A stretch of 64,000 bases of DNA from Sporosarcina oncorhynchi (GCF_033304615.1 NZ_CP129118.1:182001-246000), one strand, 5' to 3'; counted from the first letter of the stretch, positions 51,043 through 61,283 are shown. Numbers and translations: made by a program. The notes: generated by a model from the letters alone, not told the origin.

Positions 51043-51921
51043 TTGTCTACGCGTATTTCTTATTTGATGGTGTTGTTAGGTGCTGTGTTATGGGGAACGA
51101 CAGGTACAGCGCAAACTTTCATGCCGCAATCAGTTCATCCATTGGCAGTCGGTGCTTCTAGACTTGCGGTTGGTGGATTTACGCTGCTCATCATTATGCT
51201 GGTGTTGCGAAAAATTGACTTCCGCGACTGGCCATGGAAATCAACAATTCAGGCAGCTCTGGCCATGGCGGTTTTCCAATATTGTTTCTTTACGTCAATT
51301 CGGTTAACGGGTGTCGCGATAGGAACCGTTGTTGCAATCGGTAGTGCACCGATGTTTTCTGGCATTATAGAATGGTTAATCCTTAAAAGACGGCCGACAA
51401 AAGTTTGGCTTATCGCCACGTCCATGGCCGTTGTCGGATGTATTTTACTGTTTTTCAATAAAGAAGGACTTATTGTTAATCCGGTCGGGGTTTCGCTCTC
51501 CCTTTGCGCAGGTTTGTTATTCGCCTTTTATACATTATTCAACAAAAAAGTATTAGACCAAGTGGAAGCGATTCCTTCAGTGGCAGTCATCTTCTCGGCA
51601 AGTGCAGTCATCCTCATGCCATTCCTATTTATATTTGAAACAGAAGGATTGCTAATGGTGTCCGGCATATGGACAATGATTTACCTCGGTATTGCGACGA
51701 CAAGCATCGCATATATTCTGTTTTCGGTCGGTTTGCAAAAAATCCCTTCATCCTCCGCCGTCACACTGTCACTGGCAGAACCGCTTACAGCAGCCATTTT
51801 AAGTGTATTAATTGTTGGAGAAAGATTGGATCTTCTATCTTGGACAGGAATAACGTTATTGCTTGGAGGCATTCTTGTTTTGACGTTCAGTGGGAGACGA
51901 AATAAGGCTGCTAATGCATAG
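51043..51921 (+). CDS. EamA/DMT-family permease
   Basis: The 292-residue protein has ten membrane segments in two EamA repeats (LLGAVLWGTTGTAQTF near residue 11 and a second repeat from about 150). It is a drug/metabolite exporter of unknown substrate, not closely similar to the DMT protein at 1805-2713. TTG start after GAGGAGGAGG. Its terminator overlaps the stop codon. Confidence 0.85.
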   Translation: MSTRISYLMVLLGAVLWGTTGTAQTFMPQSVHPLAVGASRLAVGGFTLLIIMLVLRKIDFRDWPWKSTIQAALAMAVFQYCFFTSIRLTGVAIGTVVAIGSAPMFSGIIEWLILKRRPTKVWLIATSMAVVGCILLFFNKEGLIVNPVGVSLSLCAGLLFAFYTLFNKKVLDQVEAIPSVAVIFSASAVILMPFLFIFETEGLLMVSGIWTMIYLGIATTSIAYILFSVGLQKIPSSSAVTLSLAEPLTAAILSVLIVGERLDLLSWTGITLLLGGILVLTFSGRRNKAANA

Positions 51922-51932
51922 GCAGCCTTGTA
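51904..51932 (+). terminator. Terminator overlapping the permease stop codon
   Basis: AAGGCTGC and GCAGCCTT pair around a 10-nt loop containing the stop codon TAG. T-run is weak. Confidence 0.65.
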
Positions 51933-51990
51933 GTAGAGAATATAGGTTTTCACATTTTTCAATTAAATAAGGAGTTTAAAACTTAACCGA

Positions 51991-52884
51991 TCACGTATGC
52001 TTTCTATTCTTTGCGTAAAATCTTGTCGCAAAATACCCAAGTACAATTAGCAAAGTCGCAAGCAATCCGCCTTCCAGTCCAAACGCACCTCCTGTCAATA
52101 AATCGTTTCCACCTTCTACAGATACATTATAAATTCCGTGTGGTGAAAGACCGCTGACAGCGAATCCGAATACATTCCCTTGGAAGTAATTCCATGTAAT
52201 ATGATAACCAATCGGCAACCATAAGCTATTCGTCGCGATGAACATATAGGCGAACAAGACACCAACCAATGCAATATTGACCAGTCCTAAAATGCTCACA
52301 TTCGGATTCATGCCGTGTGCCAAACTGAAAATGATTGCGGACACGACATACATAAGCCATCTTGAATTCCCCCGATTCGCCATCGTCGACATGACATACC
52401 CTCTGAAAAACATCTCTTCGAAAAAACCAACGAGAATGAACAAAATAAGGAATGTGATTGTGTAGATAGAAAACTCAGGAGTGCTGAACGTATTCAACAG
52501 CTCGATATTTCCTGTTACATACAATAGAACGAAAATGATGAAAATAGACAGCGCGCCTAGTAGCAATCCGAAACCGAGATCTTTTAAGGGGCCCCTGAAC
52601 CCGAGCTCTTTAAGTGTTCTTTTATTCATGAACTTCCATAATAATACGGTAATGAGCATACCGCCAATCGTACCGCCGCCTTGGGACAGAAGGAAAACCC
52701 ATGGATGACGATCGAAAGCATTGAGCACTTCCGCTTCTGAACCCGTGCTTAAACTCGAAAAATCGACAACCATTAATGCAAATACACCAGGCAATGCAAA
52801 TACTTGCTGCGCAATGAACATCGTTACAAATGTTATTAAAATGAGCCAGCCGGCCCGAACTTGGTTTCTTTCATTTTTGAACAA
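51991..52884 (-). CDS. CPBP-family intramembrane metalloprotease (Abi/CAAX type)
   Basis: The 297-residue protein has eight membrane segments and the CPBP motifs EEMFFRGYVM (motif 1, glutamates and arginine), FSLAHG (motif 2, histidine) and a third polar site in IALVGVLFAYM. Bacterial members act in bacteriocin self-immunity or membrane proteolysis. TTG start with GGGGG at 9 nt. Two membrane-associated genes lie upstream and may be co-transcribed, with a 29-nt gap. Confidence 0.85.
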   Translation of the reverse strand: MFKNERNQVRAGWLILITFVTMFIAQQVFALPGVFALMVVDFSSLSTGSEAEVLNAFDRHPWVFLLSQGGGTIGGMLITVLLWKFMNKRTLKELGFRGPLKDLGFGLLLGALSIFIIFVLLYVTGNIELLNTFSTPEFSIYTITFLILFILVGFFEEMFFRGYVMSTMANRGNSRWLMYVVSAIIFSLAHGMNPNVSILGLVNIALVGVLFAYMFIATNSLWLPIGYHITWNYFQGNVFGFAVSGLSPHGIYNVSVEGGNDLLTGGAFGLEGGLLATLLIVLGYFATRFYAKNRKHT

Positions 52885-52913
52885 AGTATATAACCCCCAA
52901 AATAGTATGTGTT

Positions 52914-53474
52914 TTAAACCGTCATATCGATCTGAACGCTATCAGGCGCAGCCTTTCGTATCGCTCTCAATAGAAATAAAAATATAATATCCATGATCAA
53001 GACACCAATTATCGCAATCAGATTCAGAACAATCCAACCATCTCCAGACGTATTCACTAAAAAGGACATAAGTGCGAATGTGAATAGATAGAAGCCGATG
53101 AAGTACTTGAATGTAGTACTTGTTCTTTGAATCAATGCAGTCATGTCGAACGATTTGACAATCTCCATTAAGAGTAAAAACAAATAAAATGCGACGATCA
53201 ACTTGATGATAAATAATCCGTTGCCGTACACTGACCAACTATAGTCAAGTACGGGATCCGATAAATTCACTAAAACGGAAGGGATGGATGCGATCATTCC
53301 GACAAGTGCCACAATCCTCGGTTTTTTCGACTGTGGAAAAGCTACAGCAATCTTTGTGCATCCCGAATAGATCAATAAATAGCCGACCGGGTCCATAAGC
53401 AGATCGATACCGATATATAGGTCAAAGAAAATGAAAAAATAGCCCCAGAAAATTCTACGCAATGCACTATTCAA
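52914..53474 (-). CDS. Multi-pass membrane protein of unknown function
   Basis: The 186-residue protein has five to six hydrophobic segments. It begins RRIFWGYFFIFFDLYIGIDL and has a short polar C-terminus. I do not recognise the family. It overlaps the upstream gene by 4 nt, starts with TTG after GAGGAGGG, and is followed by the CPBP protease gene, so the three probably form a unit. Confidence 0.6.
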   Translation of the reverse strand: MNSALRRIFWGYFFIFFDLYIGIDLLMDPVGYLLIYSGCTKIAVAFPQSKKPRIVALVGMIASIPSVLVNLSDPVLDYSWSVYGNGLFIIKLIVAFYLFLLLMEIVKSFDMTALIQRTSTTFKYFIGFYLFTFALMSFLVNTSGDGWIVLNLIAIIGVLIMDIIFLFLLRAIRKAAPDSVQIDMTV

Positions 53475-54349
53475 TCCGCATCCCTCCTCGTTTTAGCCTG
53501 AATGATCGAATTGACATCACTTTGCGTTAAATAGGGTTGATAGTTGTACCAGGCAGACGTTGTGAATGCTTTTTCTTGTTGCGTTGTTCCGGAAATCTTT
53601 AGAATGAATGCTAATGGGTTTTTACTGTTCATTTCATCAGTAGGCATGAAGTTGATTCTCAACAGCTGGCCTTTTTCAAGATGGACCGGGTATACAATAT
53701 CTTCTAGAGCAACAGCTAATGAGGTAGAATTCGAATCGCCCGACCGATTGCTACTAATGGATATATGGTCTTTGAACTGCTCATAGAAAGGATAGGACAT
53801 CGATTCAATCGTCAATGGTTCTGTCGCTTCATATAAATAGAAGCTGATGCCGTTTGTGTCACCACCGGAAGATTTATGATGGAGCGCTGAATTTCTTGAA
53901 GCTGTAGTATCCTCTTTTGGATGAATAACGACTTCCCCAATCGAAGCATCGGTCCCTGAGCCATCCGAGAATACCGCAAATACATCTGAAAACGTCATGT
54001 CTTTATCAGGGTAATGATAGTCAAAATCAATACTACGTAGATTGATTGTTTTGCTACGAAGCACATGATGCGTAAACGTTTGGTCATTATAGGGCGCATC
54101 CGGCAAGTAGATGAATTCATTTTCCGCATAGGCGCTCAACCCATTAATTGTAAAATAATTGAGATGTCTGCGGTCATTTTTATTCGCCAAGTAATAAAAA
54201 GTAAGCTGATTATAATCATCTGCCGTTGTCTCGATATAATGATCGAGAAAAATCGGCTCTTTCAATTGTTTGGATTGCGCATAGATGGAGTTGGCAATCC
54301 AACTGATGCCAATTAGTGCTATGGCCACCCAAAAATACCGCTCTTTCAC
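53471..54349 (-). CDS. Membrane-anchored extracytoplasmic protein of unknown function
   Basis: The 292-residue protein has one N-terminal membrane helix (about 5-22, WVAIALIGISWIANSIY) and a large polar, beta-rich outer domain with no cysteine motif I can name. The GTG at 54349 follows GGAAGGAGG; the ATG at 54370 lies upstream of this site. It is translationally coupled with the multi-pass protein, suggesting a joint envelope role. Confidence 0.6.
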   Translation of the reverse strand: MKERYFWVAIALIGISWIANSIYAQSKQLKEPIFLDHYIETTADDYNQLTFYYLANKNDRRHLNYFTINGLSAYAENEFIYLPDAPYNDQTFTHHVLRSKTINLRSIDFDYHYPDKDMTFSDVFAVFSDGSGTDASIGEVVIHPKEDTTASRNSALHHKSSGGDTNGISFYLYEATEPLTIESMSYPFYEQFKDHISISSNRSGDSNSTSLAVALEDIVYPVHLEKGQLLRINFMPTDEMNSKNPLAFILKISGTTQQEKAFTTSAWYNYQPYLTQSDVNSIIQAKTRRDAD

Positions 54350-54538
54350 TGGAATCCTCCTTCCAATCATTTCCTGTATACATTTATTGTCTCAAAATGG
54401 CGTGTGAATTGCATGTGTTTTTTGAAATGTTTTTAAAGGAGGGGGAATAAGTCTGATGGGTATGGAATTGCAGGTTTGAAAAAGGTAATTCATTGCTGGC
54501 ATAACGGGCACTCGTTGAACCTACGTGCTTTGCAGACT

Positions 54539-54640
54539 TTACCACCGCCATTTGCTGAGTTACCACCGACTTTTTCGACTTTACCACCGCCATTCGGCGA
54601 GTTACCACCGACTCTCACCGGTTTACCACCACCGCTCCAA
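54539..54640. repeat. 21-bp repeat array, TTACCACCG family
   Basis: Five units begin at 54539, 54560, 54581, 54602 and 54623 with core TTACCACCGAC or TTACCACCGCC, the reverse complement of GTCGGTGGTAA. It lies in the 342-nt gap between the genes at 54349 and 54713; the part 54371-54530 shows nothing else. Confidence 0.93.
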
Positions 54641-54666
54641 AATCCCTCCTAATCATTCCTGGCCAG

Positions 54667-54702
54667 CCTAACAAAAAGCCTCCACACTAAAGAGTAGAGG
54701 CC
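54667..54702 (-). terminator. Terminator of methionyl-tRNA synthetase gene
   Basis: GGCCTCTAC pairs with GTGGAGGC on the minus strand, followed by five U. The repeat array begins right behind it. Confidence 0.85.
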
Positions 54703-54712
54703 AATCTCACCA

Positions 54713-56353
54713 TTATCCAAGTTTTCCACTATGCAACCGTTCCAATTCTTCCTCAATCCGTCCGACATCAATTCGTTCAAACAACGGCCCGACACTTGAC
54801 AACACACGGCTGCCGACGGTAACTTCTTGCCATTCAAATGTTTGGATTTTTAACATTTTCCCTACGTCTTCGCTCGAAAACGGCAGGAAAGGGGAGAGGA
54901 GCTGTGCGAAATTGGCGATCAGATAGACGCAAGTCGCCATCGTTTGTGCACAGGCGGCTTCCTCTTCCTTAATTTGAATCCATGGCTTTTCATCATCGAA
55001 GTATTTATTTGCTTTGCGTATTGCTTCGAAAATGATGTCGATTGCTTCTTTGAAATGCCCTTTTTCAATTTTTTCTCCGACAATCGGATAAAGTCCCGTG
55101 ATTAAATCCTTCATTGCCATACTGATTTCGGCTTGCGGTACAACACTCGCAAATGACTTCTCGATGAACTTCAATGTCCGGTTGACGAAGTTTCCGTATG
55201 CTCCGAGCAGCTCAGAATTATGACTGTAGATGAACTCGCGCCAAGAAAAATCAGCATCCCGGTTTTCTGGCGCATTGGCCGTCAAAAAGTAGCGCAGAGA
55301 ATCAGGGCGGTAGCGGTCCAGCATATCAGGCACCCACACCGCCCAGTTTTCGCTCGTCGATAATTTGCGTTTCTCAAGCGTCAAGTATTCATTCGAAATG
55401 ACATGTGTCGGCAACGCATTTTCTTGGTCAATGCCCATAAGAATCGCTGGCCAAATAATTGTATGGAAGGGGATATTATCCTTACCATGGACATAATAAG
55501 ACACCATCTCTTCATTCCAATACTCATCCAGATCAGTCCGGTTCAACGCAGCCCATTCCCGGCTCGCAGAATAATAACCTGTGACTGCCTCAATCCATAC
55601 ATACACTTTCTTTCCTTCATAACCGAGGACGGGAATATTAACGCCGTTCGCTAAATCCCTCGAAGCGGCGCGGTCATGAAGTCCTTCACTCAAATAGCGT
55701 TCTGATTGGTTGATGGCATTGTCGCGCCATCTGTCTTCCGCTTTTGCTTTCGCAACAAATGTGGAGAGCTGTTGCTGGAAATCACTTAATTTAAAATAAA
55801 AGTGTTCCGTTTTTTTCGTCGTCGGTTCATTGCCACATAGTTTACATTTGCGATTAATCAGCTCCGATGGATCCAAAAGCGAGCCGCAATGATCGCATTG
55901 GTCGCCCCGCGCCTTGCTTCCACAATGCGGACAAATACCTTCGACAAAACGGTCTGGAAGAAATCGTTCGTCAAACTCGCAATACGTCTGGTCTGTTTCT
56001 TTTTTGAAAACTAACCCGCGGTCTACCAGCTTCAAAAAGACTTGCCGGACAATCTGATGATGGAACGCACCATCTGTCCGTGTGTATATGTCATAAGTGA
56101 ACCCAAGTCTTGCGAATGAAACAACAAACTCAATATGAAAACGGTCCGCAATCTCTTTCACAGTGACATTCTCCGCATTGGCGCGGATAGAAATGGGCGT
56201 CCCATTACAATCACTGCCCGATACATATAAAACCTTTTCACCTTTTAACCGATAATACCTCGCTAAAATATCTCCCGGCAACAATGCAGCGATATGTCCT
56301 AGATGCAACGATCCATTTGCATACGGCCAAGCGCCTCCAATAAAAACAGCCAT
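54713..56353 (-). CDS. Methionyl-tRNA synthetase
   Basis: The 546-residue enzyme has the HIGH motif as [12 protein letters not shown], a double zinc knuckle ([17 protein letters not shown], then CKLCG) typical of the four-cysteine-pair type, [17 protein letters not shown] and the KMSKS loop as KRKLSTS. It charges tRNA-Met. The protein ends after the anticodon domain and lacks the C-terminal tRNA-binding extension of the usual Bacillus MetG. ATG at 56353 with AGGGGG at 7 nt. A Met-specific T-box leader precedes it, so this may be a starvation-induced enzyme. Confidence 0.93.
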   Translation of the reverse strand: MAVFIGGAWPYANGSLHLGHIAALLPGDILARYYRLKGEKVLYVSGSDCNGTPISIRANAENVTVKEIADRFHIEFVVSFARLGFTYDIYTRTDGAFHHQIVRQVFLKLVDRGLVFKKETDQTYCEFDERFLPDRFVEGICPHCGSKARGDQCDHCGSLLDPSELINRKCKLCGNEPTTKKTEHFYFKLSDFQQQLSTFVAKAKAEDRWRDNAINQSERYLSEGLHDRAASRDLANGVNIPVLGYEGKKVYVWIEAVTGYYSASREWAALNRTDLDEYWNEEMVSYYVHGKDNIPFHTIIWPAILMGIDQENALPTHVISNEYLTLEKRKLSTSENWAVWVPDMLDRYRPDSLRYFLTANAPENRDADFSWREFIYSHNSELLGAYGNFVNRTLKFIEKSFASVVPQAEISMAMKDLITGLYPIVGEKIEKGHFKEAIDIIFEAIRKANKYFDDEKPWIQIKEEEAACAQTMATCVYLIANFAQLLSPFLPFSSEDVGKMLKIQTFEWQEVTVGSRVLSSVGPLFERIDVGRIEEELERLHSGKLG

Positions 56354-56377
56354 GTCCATTCCCCCTAATTTGAGTAC

Positions 56378-56690
56378 AAAAAAAACCCCGCCCCTATCGA
56401 TAAAAATCGATAAGGACGGGGTCTTTACCCGTGGTACCACCTTACATCACAACCAGTTCACACTGATTATCTCCAAAAGTACGCGCCAAAAAAGCGTATA
56501 CTTTGGCGTAGATAACAAGTGCCAACTCTCGTCGCAGCCTACTAGTCCGTAGATGTTCAGTGCGAAGCTCAAGGATCATGTTCGGAAGTTTTGTCCGCTT
56601 CATTTCCACCGTCAGAAGCTCTCTATGCGACATCCACTTCCTACTTTTCCCTCTCACAGCTTTTGTAAGATGTAGTTGTTTTCATTATAG
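56378..56690 (-). promoter_or_regulatory. T-box leader, methionine specific
   Basis: Read on the minus strand, Stem I carries the GGTGGAAA loop element and the specifier loop GAACATGATCC, whose codon ATG (56579-56577) is methionine. The T-box AGGTGGTACCACGG lies at 56442-56429 and a GC-rich terminator (CCCCGTCC with GGGGCGGGG, eight U) at 56420-56378. Uncharged tRNA-Met would stabilise the antiterminator and switch on the synthetase. Confidence 0.93.
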
Positions 56691-56718
56691 TCACTGTATT
56701 TGAAGAAATCAATAGATA

Positions 56719-56889
56719 TTAATTTGTAGGCGGTCGATTTTCCTTTGGTTTTTCCACTTGTTCTTTCTGTTTGTTCGCCTGGTTATTCTTGCCGATGACT
56801 TTCAAATCATCCGTACTAATGTCGAATCCGTACCCGAATTCTTCCCGGTTCAACGTGTTACCTTTTTTCATTTTCTTTTCTTTAGCCAT
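56719..56889 (-). CDS. Small basic hydrophilic protein
   Basis: The frame encodes 56 residues: MAKEKKMKKGNTLNREEFGY, then GFDISTDDLKVIGKNNQANK and a Gln/Glu/Pro-rich tail. The start has a full-strength ribosome site (GGAGGTGAT) and the codon use looks genuine. The N-terminal EEFGYGFDIS stretch looks conserved-type, but I do not know a function. It lies upstream of the T-box leader on the same strand. Confidence 0.65.
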   Translation of the reverse strand: MAKEKKMKKGNTLNREEFGYGFDISTDDLKVIGKNNQANKQKEQVEKPKENRPPTN

Positions 56890-57008
56890 GCCCAATCACC
56901 TCCCGTTATAGGGGAAGGATGTTCATTTTAGGAAGGATTATTCAAAATGAAAAATTCGAAACGGTCGGTACAATTAAGCTACCCACAATGAATCACTAGA
57001 AATCCTGA

Positions 57009-57545
57009 TTACTCTTTGACCATCAGTGAAAACGCATAAATCGTTTCACCTTTCAACTCATTGTCCCATATCGCTTTGACGGACATGTAATATTTACCTG
57101 GGGTCAGAGGTGCTTGGATAGTATTATTGTTGACTTCTATCGGTTTCATTTCATCGCCTTCCTGCATATATGCGATAAATGAATCAGGTTCCGGGAAATC
57201 GAAGTCATTCCCCGGGACGGCGAACTGGAATAGAATATCATCTCCAGGTTTAATAGGATTAACGATATAACTGTCCAAGAATTCTGAAGGAAGCGTAGGC
57301 TCAAGGGAACATTCTTTGTCTTTTTCTTCCCAGCAATGTTTATCGCGGGATGCCCTTGCGCCTCCTTTATCAAAACCAATCATTATGTCAATTTCAGGTC
57401 TTATCGTAATCGTTTTATCCACTTCTGCTTCCTCAGGTGGCGTTGCGACGATTTCCTCCTCTTCTTTTTCATCATCCACACAGCCTACCAACAATAATGC
57501 GATTAGCAGAGTATAAAGCAACAACCATTTTCTAATTGAAATCAA
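57009..57545 (-). CDS. Lipoprotein of unknown function
   Basis: A 178-residue protein with a lipoprotein signal (LIALLLVGC, Cys near residue 21), an acidic spacer (EKEEEEI) and a beta-rich domain ending with TPGKYYMSVKAIWDNE. The start is not clear: TTG at 57545 is close to GAGGG, and ATT codons follow at better spacing. It carries two further cysteines (KHCWEEKDKEC) that could form a disulfide. I do not recognise the family. Confidence 0.65.
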   Translation of the reverse strand: MISIRKWLLLYTLLIALLLVGCVDDEKEEEEIVATPPEEAEVDKTITIRPEIDIMIGFDKGGARASRDKHCWEEKDKECSLEPTLPSEFLDSYIVNPIKPGDDILFQFAVPGNDFDFPEPDSFIAYMQEGDEMKPIEVNNNTIQAPLTPGKYYMSVKAIWDNELKGETIYAFSLMVKE

Positions 57546-57725
57546 TCCTTCCCTCTGTTCCGTAATTTTGAGTGAAACAATCTTACTATAATTATCCCAG
57601 TAATTCTTACAGTATACCATTGGCTTTTTTTTTTCAATATGATATATTCAGATAATTGGAGATTGACATATTATTTTAGATGCTAGTGTAGAGAACTGAC
57701 AGAGAGAAAGAAGGGGTGTGGGGGC

Positions 57726-58610
57726 ATGATTGTACAAGTGAAAGGATTGAAGAAAAAGTATAAGAAGGATTGGGTGTTAAAGGGGATTGATATTACGATT
57801 GATGAGCCGCAAATCATTGCACTTGTTGGGCCTAATGGATCAGGGAAGACAACACTGTTGAATTGCATGATGAATTTATTGACGTTCAATGAGGGAAGTG
57901 TCGAGATTTTAGGCAAACCGAATAGTGACCCTTCCCTATTCAATGAAATTTCGTATTTGCAGGATAATCGAATCCTTTACGGGAATCTGACTGCTTACGA
58001 TCATTTGAAATTTATTTGCCGTGTACAAAAAATTCCTTTTGACCGTATCCAGGAAGTTGCCGAACGGGTTGGTATGACGGGCTATATGAAAAGGCGCGTG
58101 CGGAGTTTTTCACTCGGGATGAAACAGCATCTATTGCTTGCTATGGCCATACTCAATAAACCCAAATTGCTAATTATGGATGAACCTTTGAACGGGCTTG
58201 ACCCGACGAGTGCTATTAATGTACGGACCATTTTATTGGAATTATATAATGAAGGGACGACAATCATCATTTCGTCACATGTGCTTGATGAAATCGATCG
58301 ATTGACGAATACGATTTACTTCATGAAAGACGGGGCTTTGCTGAAAGAGTCACTGGAGAAGTTGACCGTTACGAACTATGAATTGACTGTTAGTGAACCG
58401 GAAAAGGCCAAAGAAATATTGGACGAGTCCGGACTGCCCGTTACAATGAATGAGCTGGGCCATCTGAATTTCAAAGAGACAGATGTTCCCTTACAGACAA
58501 TCATTGATGTGCTGTACCGGAATGATGTTGTAATCGCTTACATCGATAACCATAAAGCCGGAGCCGAGAAGCGGTATCGCGAACTGTTTGAGGAGAGGTC
58601 TCCGGTATGA
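57726..58610 (+). CDS. ABC transporter ATP-binding protein
   Basis: The 294-residue protein has Walker A GPNGSGKTT, signature SFSLGMKQHLLLAMA (SLGMKQ variant) and Walker B LLIMDEPLNGLD, with SSHVLDEIDRLT after it. The C-terminal 80 residues are the regulatory domain of ABC-2 exporters such as bacitracin or lantibiotic resistance ATPases. It overlaps the first permease gene by 4 nt. GGGG-rich ribosome site. Confidence 0.88.
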   Translation: MIVQVKGLKKKYKKDWVLKGIDITIDEPQIIALVGPNGSGKTTLLNCMMNLLTFNEGSVEILGKPNSDPSLFNEISYLQDNRILYGNLTAYDHLKFICRVQKIPFDRIQEVAERVGMTGYMKRRVRSFSLGMKQHLLLAMAILNKPKLLIMDEPLNGLDPTSAINVRTILLELYNEGTTIIISSHVLDEIDRLTNTIYFMKDGALLKESLEKLTVTNYELTVSEPEKAKEILDESGLPVTMNELGHLNFKETDVPLQTIIDVLYRNDVVIAYIDNHKAGAEKRYRELFEERSPV

Positions 58611-59725
58611 TGCAATTTGCTTTTGAACTGAAGAAAATCATTTTCAGCAAGAAATTGCTTTATATCTATTTGTTGCTCATCGCTGGGGTGGCGCTTCTCT
58701 TCGTCCGGAATGTGACATTTCAGTCGTATATTGAAAAAGAGGAAACCGAGCGAATTGGTATACTCGTTCAAAACTCACAGAACTTAAACCGGATGTATTC
58801 AAGCACATTGGAACAGGATCCGGAAGACAAAGACACACAAAAACTGAAAGTCATCAACTCATCAATGCTGGAAAAATTGTACGATCTTCGAGGGATGAGC
58901 ATAGATAAGTGGAAAAATCGTGCGACGATTGAGAATGCATTTTTGGAACAAGTACTCCATTTCAAAGAGGAGGGAGGGGCATATGACCTTCCTGTCGGGG
59001 AAATCAATAAAATGCTTGCCGAGAATGAAAAGCATCTTGCGGAAAATATTAAGCCCCGTCATGCGACGTACAGTATGGCACTGCCGAATTTCTTGAAACT
59101 CGTAGTCGATCTGTTTATGAACTTTGGAGCAATGATCATTCTCGTCATTCTGATCGGAGAGATTTTGGCAAGCGAGTTTGAGACGTATTCCCTTAATTTT
59201 TTGTACACGCAGCCTATCAAAAAAGGAACTATTATTACGAGCAAGTTTTTCAGTTCGGTCCTCGTTTATTTCCTGACGCTTCTTGTGTTGCTAGGTGCCG
59301 CAGCATTGGTCGGCCTGTTCGGCTTTAAAGGGAAGTACAAATATCCCGTTATGATTGAACGGAACGGGGAAGTCGATTTTATCACGATTGTGCAGTATAT
59401 GGCACAAGGACTGACGGTCGTCAGCGTGACAGCTATTATGGTGATTGCACTCCTGCTTGTGTATAGTCTACTGTTCAAACATACGTTGTCCACGGTATTT
59501 GCTTTGCTTGCGACAATGCTTGCCGGTTATGGACTTTTCGCTTTCATAAAATGGCCATCGTTCTTTTACTGGCTGAATCCGTTCCAGTATCTGTTACCGG
59601 AAGAACGACTGTTAGTGAGGAATGCCGGTGTCGACTGGTACCAAGGTATTCCTATTATCTTGCTATTGACAGTCATACTGCTTTTAATTGCCAGAAAAAA
59701 GATTGAAACGAGCCGGATCAGTTGA
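58607..59725 (+). CDS. ABC-2 type permease, first of two
   Basis: The 372-residue protein has an N-terminal membrane helix, a polar loop of about 130 residues outside the membrane, then five to six helices (from about residue 165) with the coupling region SEFETYSLNFLYTQPIKKG. It probably pairs with the permease encoded downstream to form a heterodimer. It starts within the ATPase stop codon. Confidence 0.83.
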   Translation: MMQFAFELKKIIFSKKLLYIYLLLIAGVALLFVRNVTFQSYIEKEETERIGILVQNSQNLNRMYSSTLEQDPEDKDTQKLKVINSSMLEKLYDLRGMSIDKWKNRATIENAFLEQVLHFKEEGGAYDLPVGEINKMLAENEKHLAENIKPRHATYSMALPNFLKLVVDLFMNFGAMIILVILIGEILASEFETYSLNFLYTQPIKKGTIITSKFFSSVLVYFLTLLVLLGAAALVGLFGFKGKYKYPVMIERNGEVDFITIVQYMAQGLTVVSVTAIMVIALLLVYSLLFKHTLSTVFALLATMLAGYGLFAFIKWPSFFYWLNPFQYLLPEERLLVRNAGVDWYQGIPIILLLTVILLLIARKKIETSRIS

Positions 59726-59821
59726 GGACGCCTTTATGTCAATCCGTCCATCAAAGCACGTCGGGTCATAGCGGAAAGCAAATGAATAGAGCAGAGACAG
59801 TTCATGTTTGGAGGGGAAGTT

Positions 59822-61084
59822 ATGTTGCCGCTTATTCAGTTTGAGGCGATTAAGACAGTCAAATCCACTTTTTTTAAGGTGGTCCTGTTAGCACTTACTG
59901 CGTTCATCATCGGATATTACGTGTTTGTCTATATGAATACTACTCGAGCGGAAGATTTATTGGCAGAAGCGGATGAGTGGCTGTTCATGACGCAAAGTCA
60001 ACTGGAAGAGTTGGAATCCGCTGCTGCATCCGGCCAAAGGGACAAGGATAGCAAGGAATATAAAGAGGAAAAACAGATGTTGGAGGAGTTCTGGTTACCT
60101 CGTTATATGGATGAAGTAGAAGCATATAATAATAAAGACTATAATCGAATACTGGAAATGGAAATTTACCATCGTAGTACGACCCTTGTGCAAAGACTTG
60201 CCCAAGGGGATTACTGGTCGACACTATGGCCATCCCTCTTTACAGACGAGTCAGGTTTTGCAAAATTGGAATGGATGCATGAAAAGCACATCCAACCTGT
60301 TTGGCCGATCAGTGTGTTTGCTGACTTAACGGTTCATGATAAGCACTTTGATGATCCTCAGGTCGAAGAAAGCATCAAAAAATTCAGCGTGCGGTACGCT
60401 TCAGACGGCATCCACTTCATGGAGCATTTGACGACACTTCTGTTTGGGGTATTTGGTGCAGGCATTTTTATATTCCTGTTCGGAGATATCGTGACGAGGG
60501 AAGGTCTCGGAGACAATGGGCCAATCCATCTGTTGCGGACTCAGCCGATTCGTGGCTATCAGATCCTTGCCGGCAAATTCATCATGGTGTTAGTCGGTAC
60601 CGTTTTGTTGCTTGCTTCCATTAGCGGGTTGGCATTGTTGATTGGTACAGTGTTTGACAGGTTTGGAGACATGGATTATCCCGTACTTATTTACGGTGAA
60701 AACTACGCTTTCACCTTTATTGAAATGAGCACATTCTTGCTGAAATCAGCCGGCCTCTTTTTCATGGTGCTCGTATTTTGTTATTCTTTACTCTTCTTAT
60801 TCTCGCTACTCGTTAAGAAAACGGCTGTTGCCATCGGGCTCATGCTCGTCACCTTGTTCGCCGGCTTGAAATGGTCAGAGCAATCGGTCGCTTCCACGTG
60901 GGCACATTTTCAACCATTTCATTACTTCAGCGTTCCGAAAGTGGTGACAAACGAACTCGCTCTCTCAGCCGGAAACTTTGCATTTTCATTCTCAAACGGC
61001 TTACTTGTATTAGCCGTCGCAAGCTCGATCGTTTGGGCAGTGATTATTGCTGTTTCAATGCTTCAATATCGATATACGCGATAA
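59822..61084 (+). CDS. ABC-2 type permease, second of two
   Basis: The 420-residue protein shares the layout of its neighbour: one N-terminal helix, a long outer loop (about 45-195) and six helices, with coupling region GDNGPIHLLRTQPIRGYQIL. The similarity of topology suggests an old duplication. GGAGGGG precedes the ATG at 59822; a gap of 96 nt separates it from the first permease. Together with the ATPase it forms an exporter of unknown substrate, maybe a peptide antibiotic. Confidence 0.82.
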   Translation: MLPLIQFEAIKTVKSTFFKVVLLALTAFIIGYYVFVYMNTTRAEDLLAEADEWLFMTQSQLEELESAAASGQRDKDSKEYKEEKQMLEEFWLPRYMDEVEAYNNKDYNRILEMEIYHRSTTLVQRLAQGDYWSTLWPSLFTDESGFAKLEWMHEKHIQPVWPISVFADLTVHDKHFDDPQVEESIKKFSVRYASDGIHFMEHLTTLLFGVFGAGIFIFLFGDIVTREGLGDNGPIHLLRTQPIRGYQILAGKFIMVLVGTVLLLASISGLALLIGTVFDRFGDMDYPVLIYGENYAFTFIEMSTFLLKSAGLFFMVLVFCYSLLFLFSLLVKKTAVAIGLMLVTLFAGLKWSEQSVASTWAHFQPFHYFSVPKVVTNELALSAGNFAFSFSNGLLVLAVASSIVWAVIIAVSMLQYRYTR

Positions 61085-61103
61085 GGATGGATAGTGTAGT
61101 TTA

Positions 61104-61140
61104 GCTGCTCGTCGGACATGAAACCGATGGGCAGCTTTTT
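61104..61140 (+). terminator. Terminator of ABC exporter operon
   Basis: AGCTGCTCGTCGG pairs with CCGATGGGCAGCT and five T follow. A 21-bp array starts 18 nt later. Confidence 0.85.
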
Positions 61141-61157
61141 AGTATGGGGTAAAACGG

Positions 61158-61283
61158 TTATCACCGGCTTGGAGGGGGATATCACCGACTTTGGACGAGT
61201 TATCACCGACTAGGCGCGGCATATCACCGACTCTTGCCCGGTTATCACCGACTTGAGGATATATATCACCGACTCGCCCATTC
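61158..61283. repeat. 21-bp repeat array, TTATCACCGAC family
   Basis: Six units begin at 61158, 61179, 61200, 61221, 61242 and 61263 with core TATCACCGACT, the reverse complement of GTCGGTGATAA. Tails differ. Confidence 0.95.
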
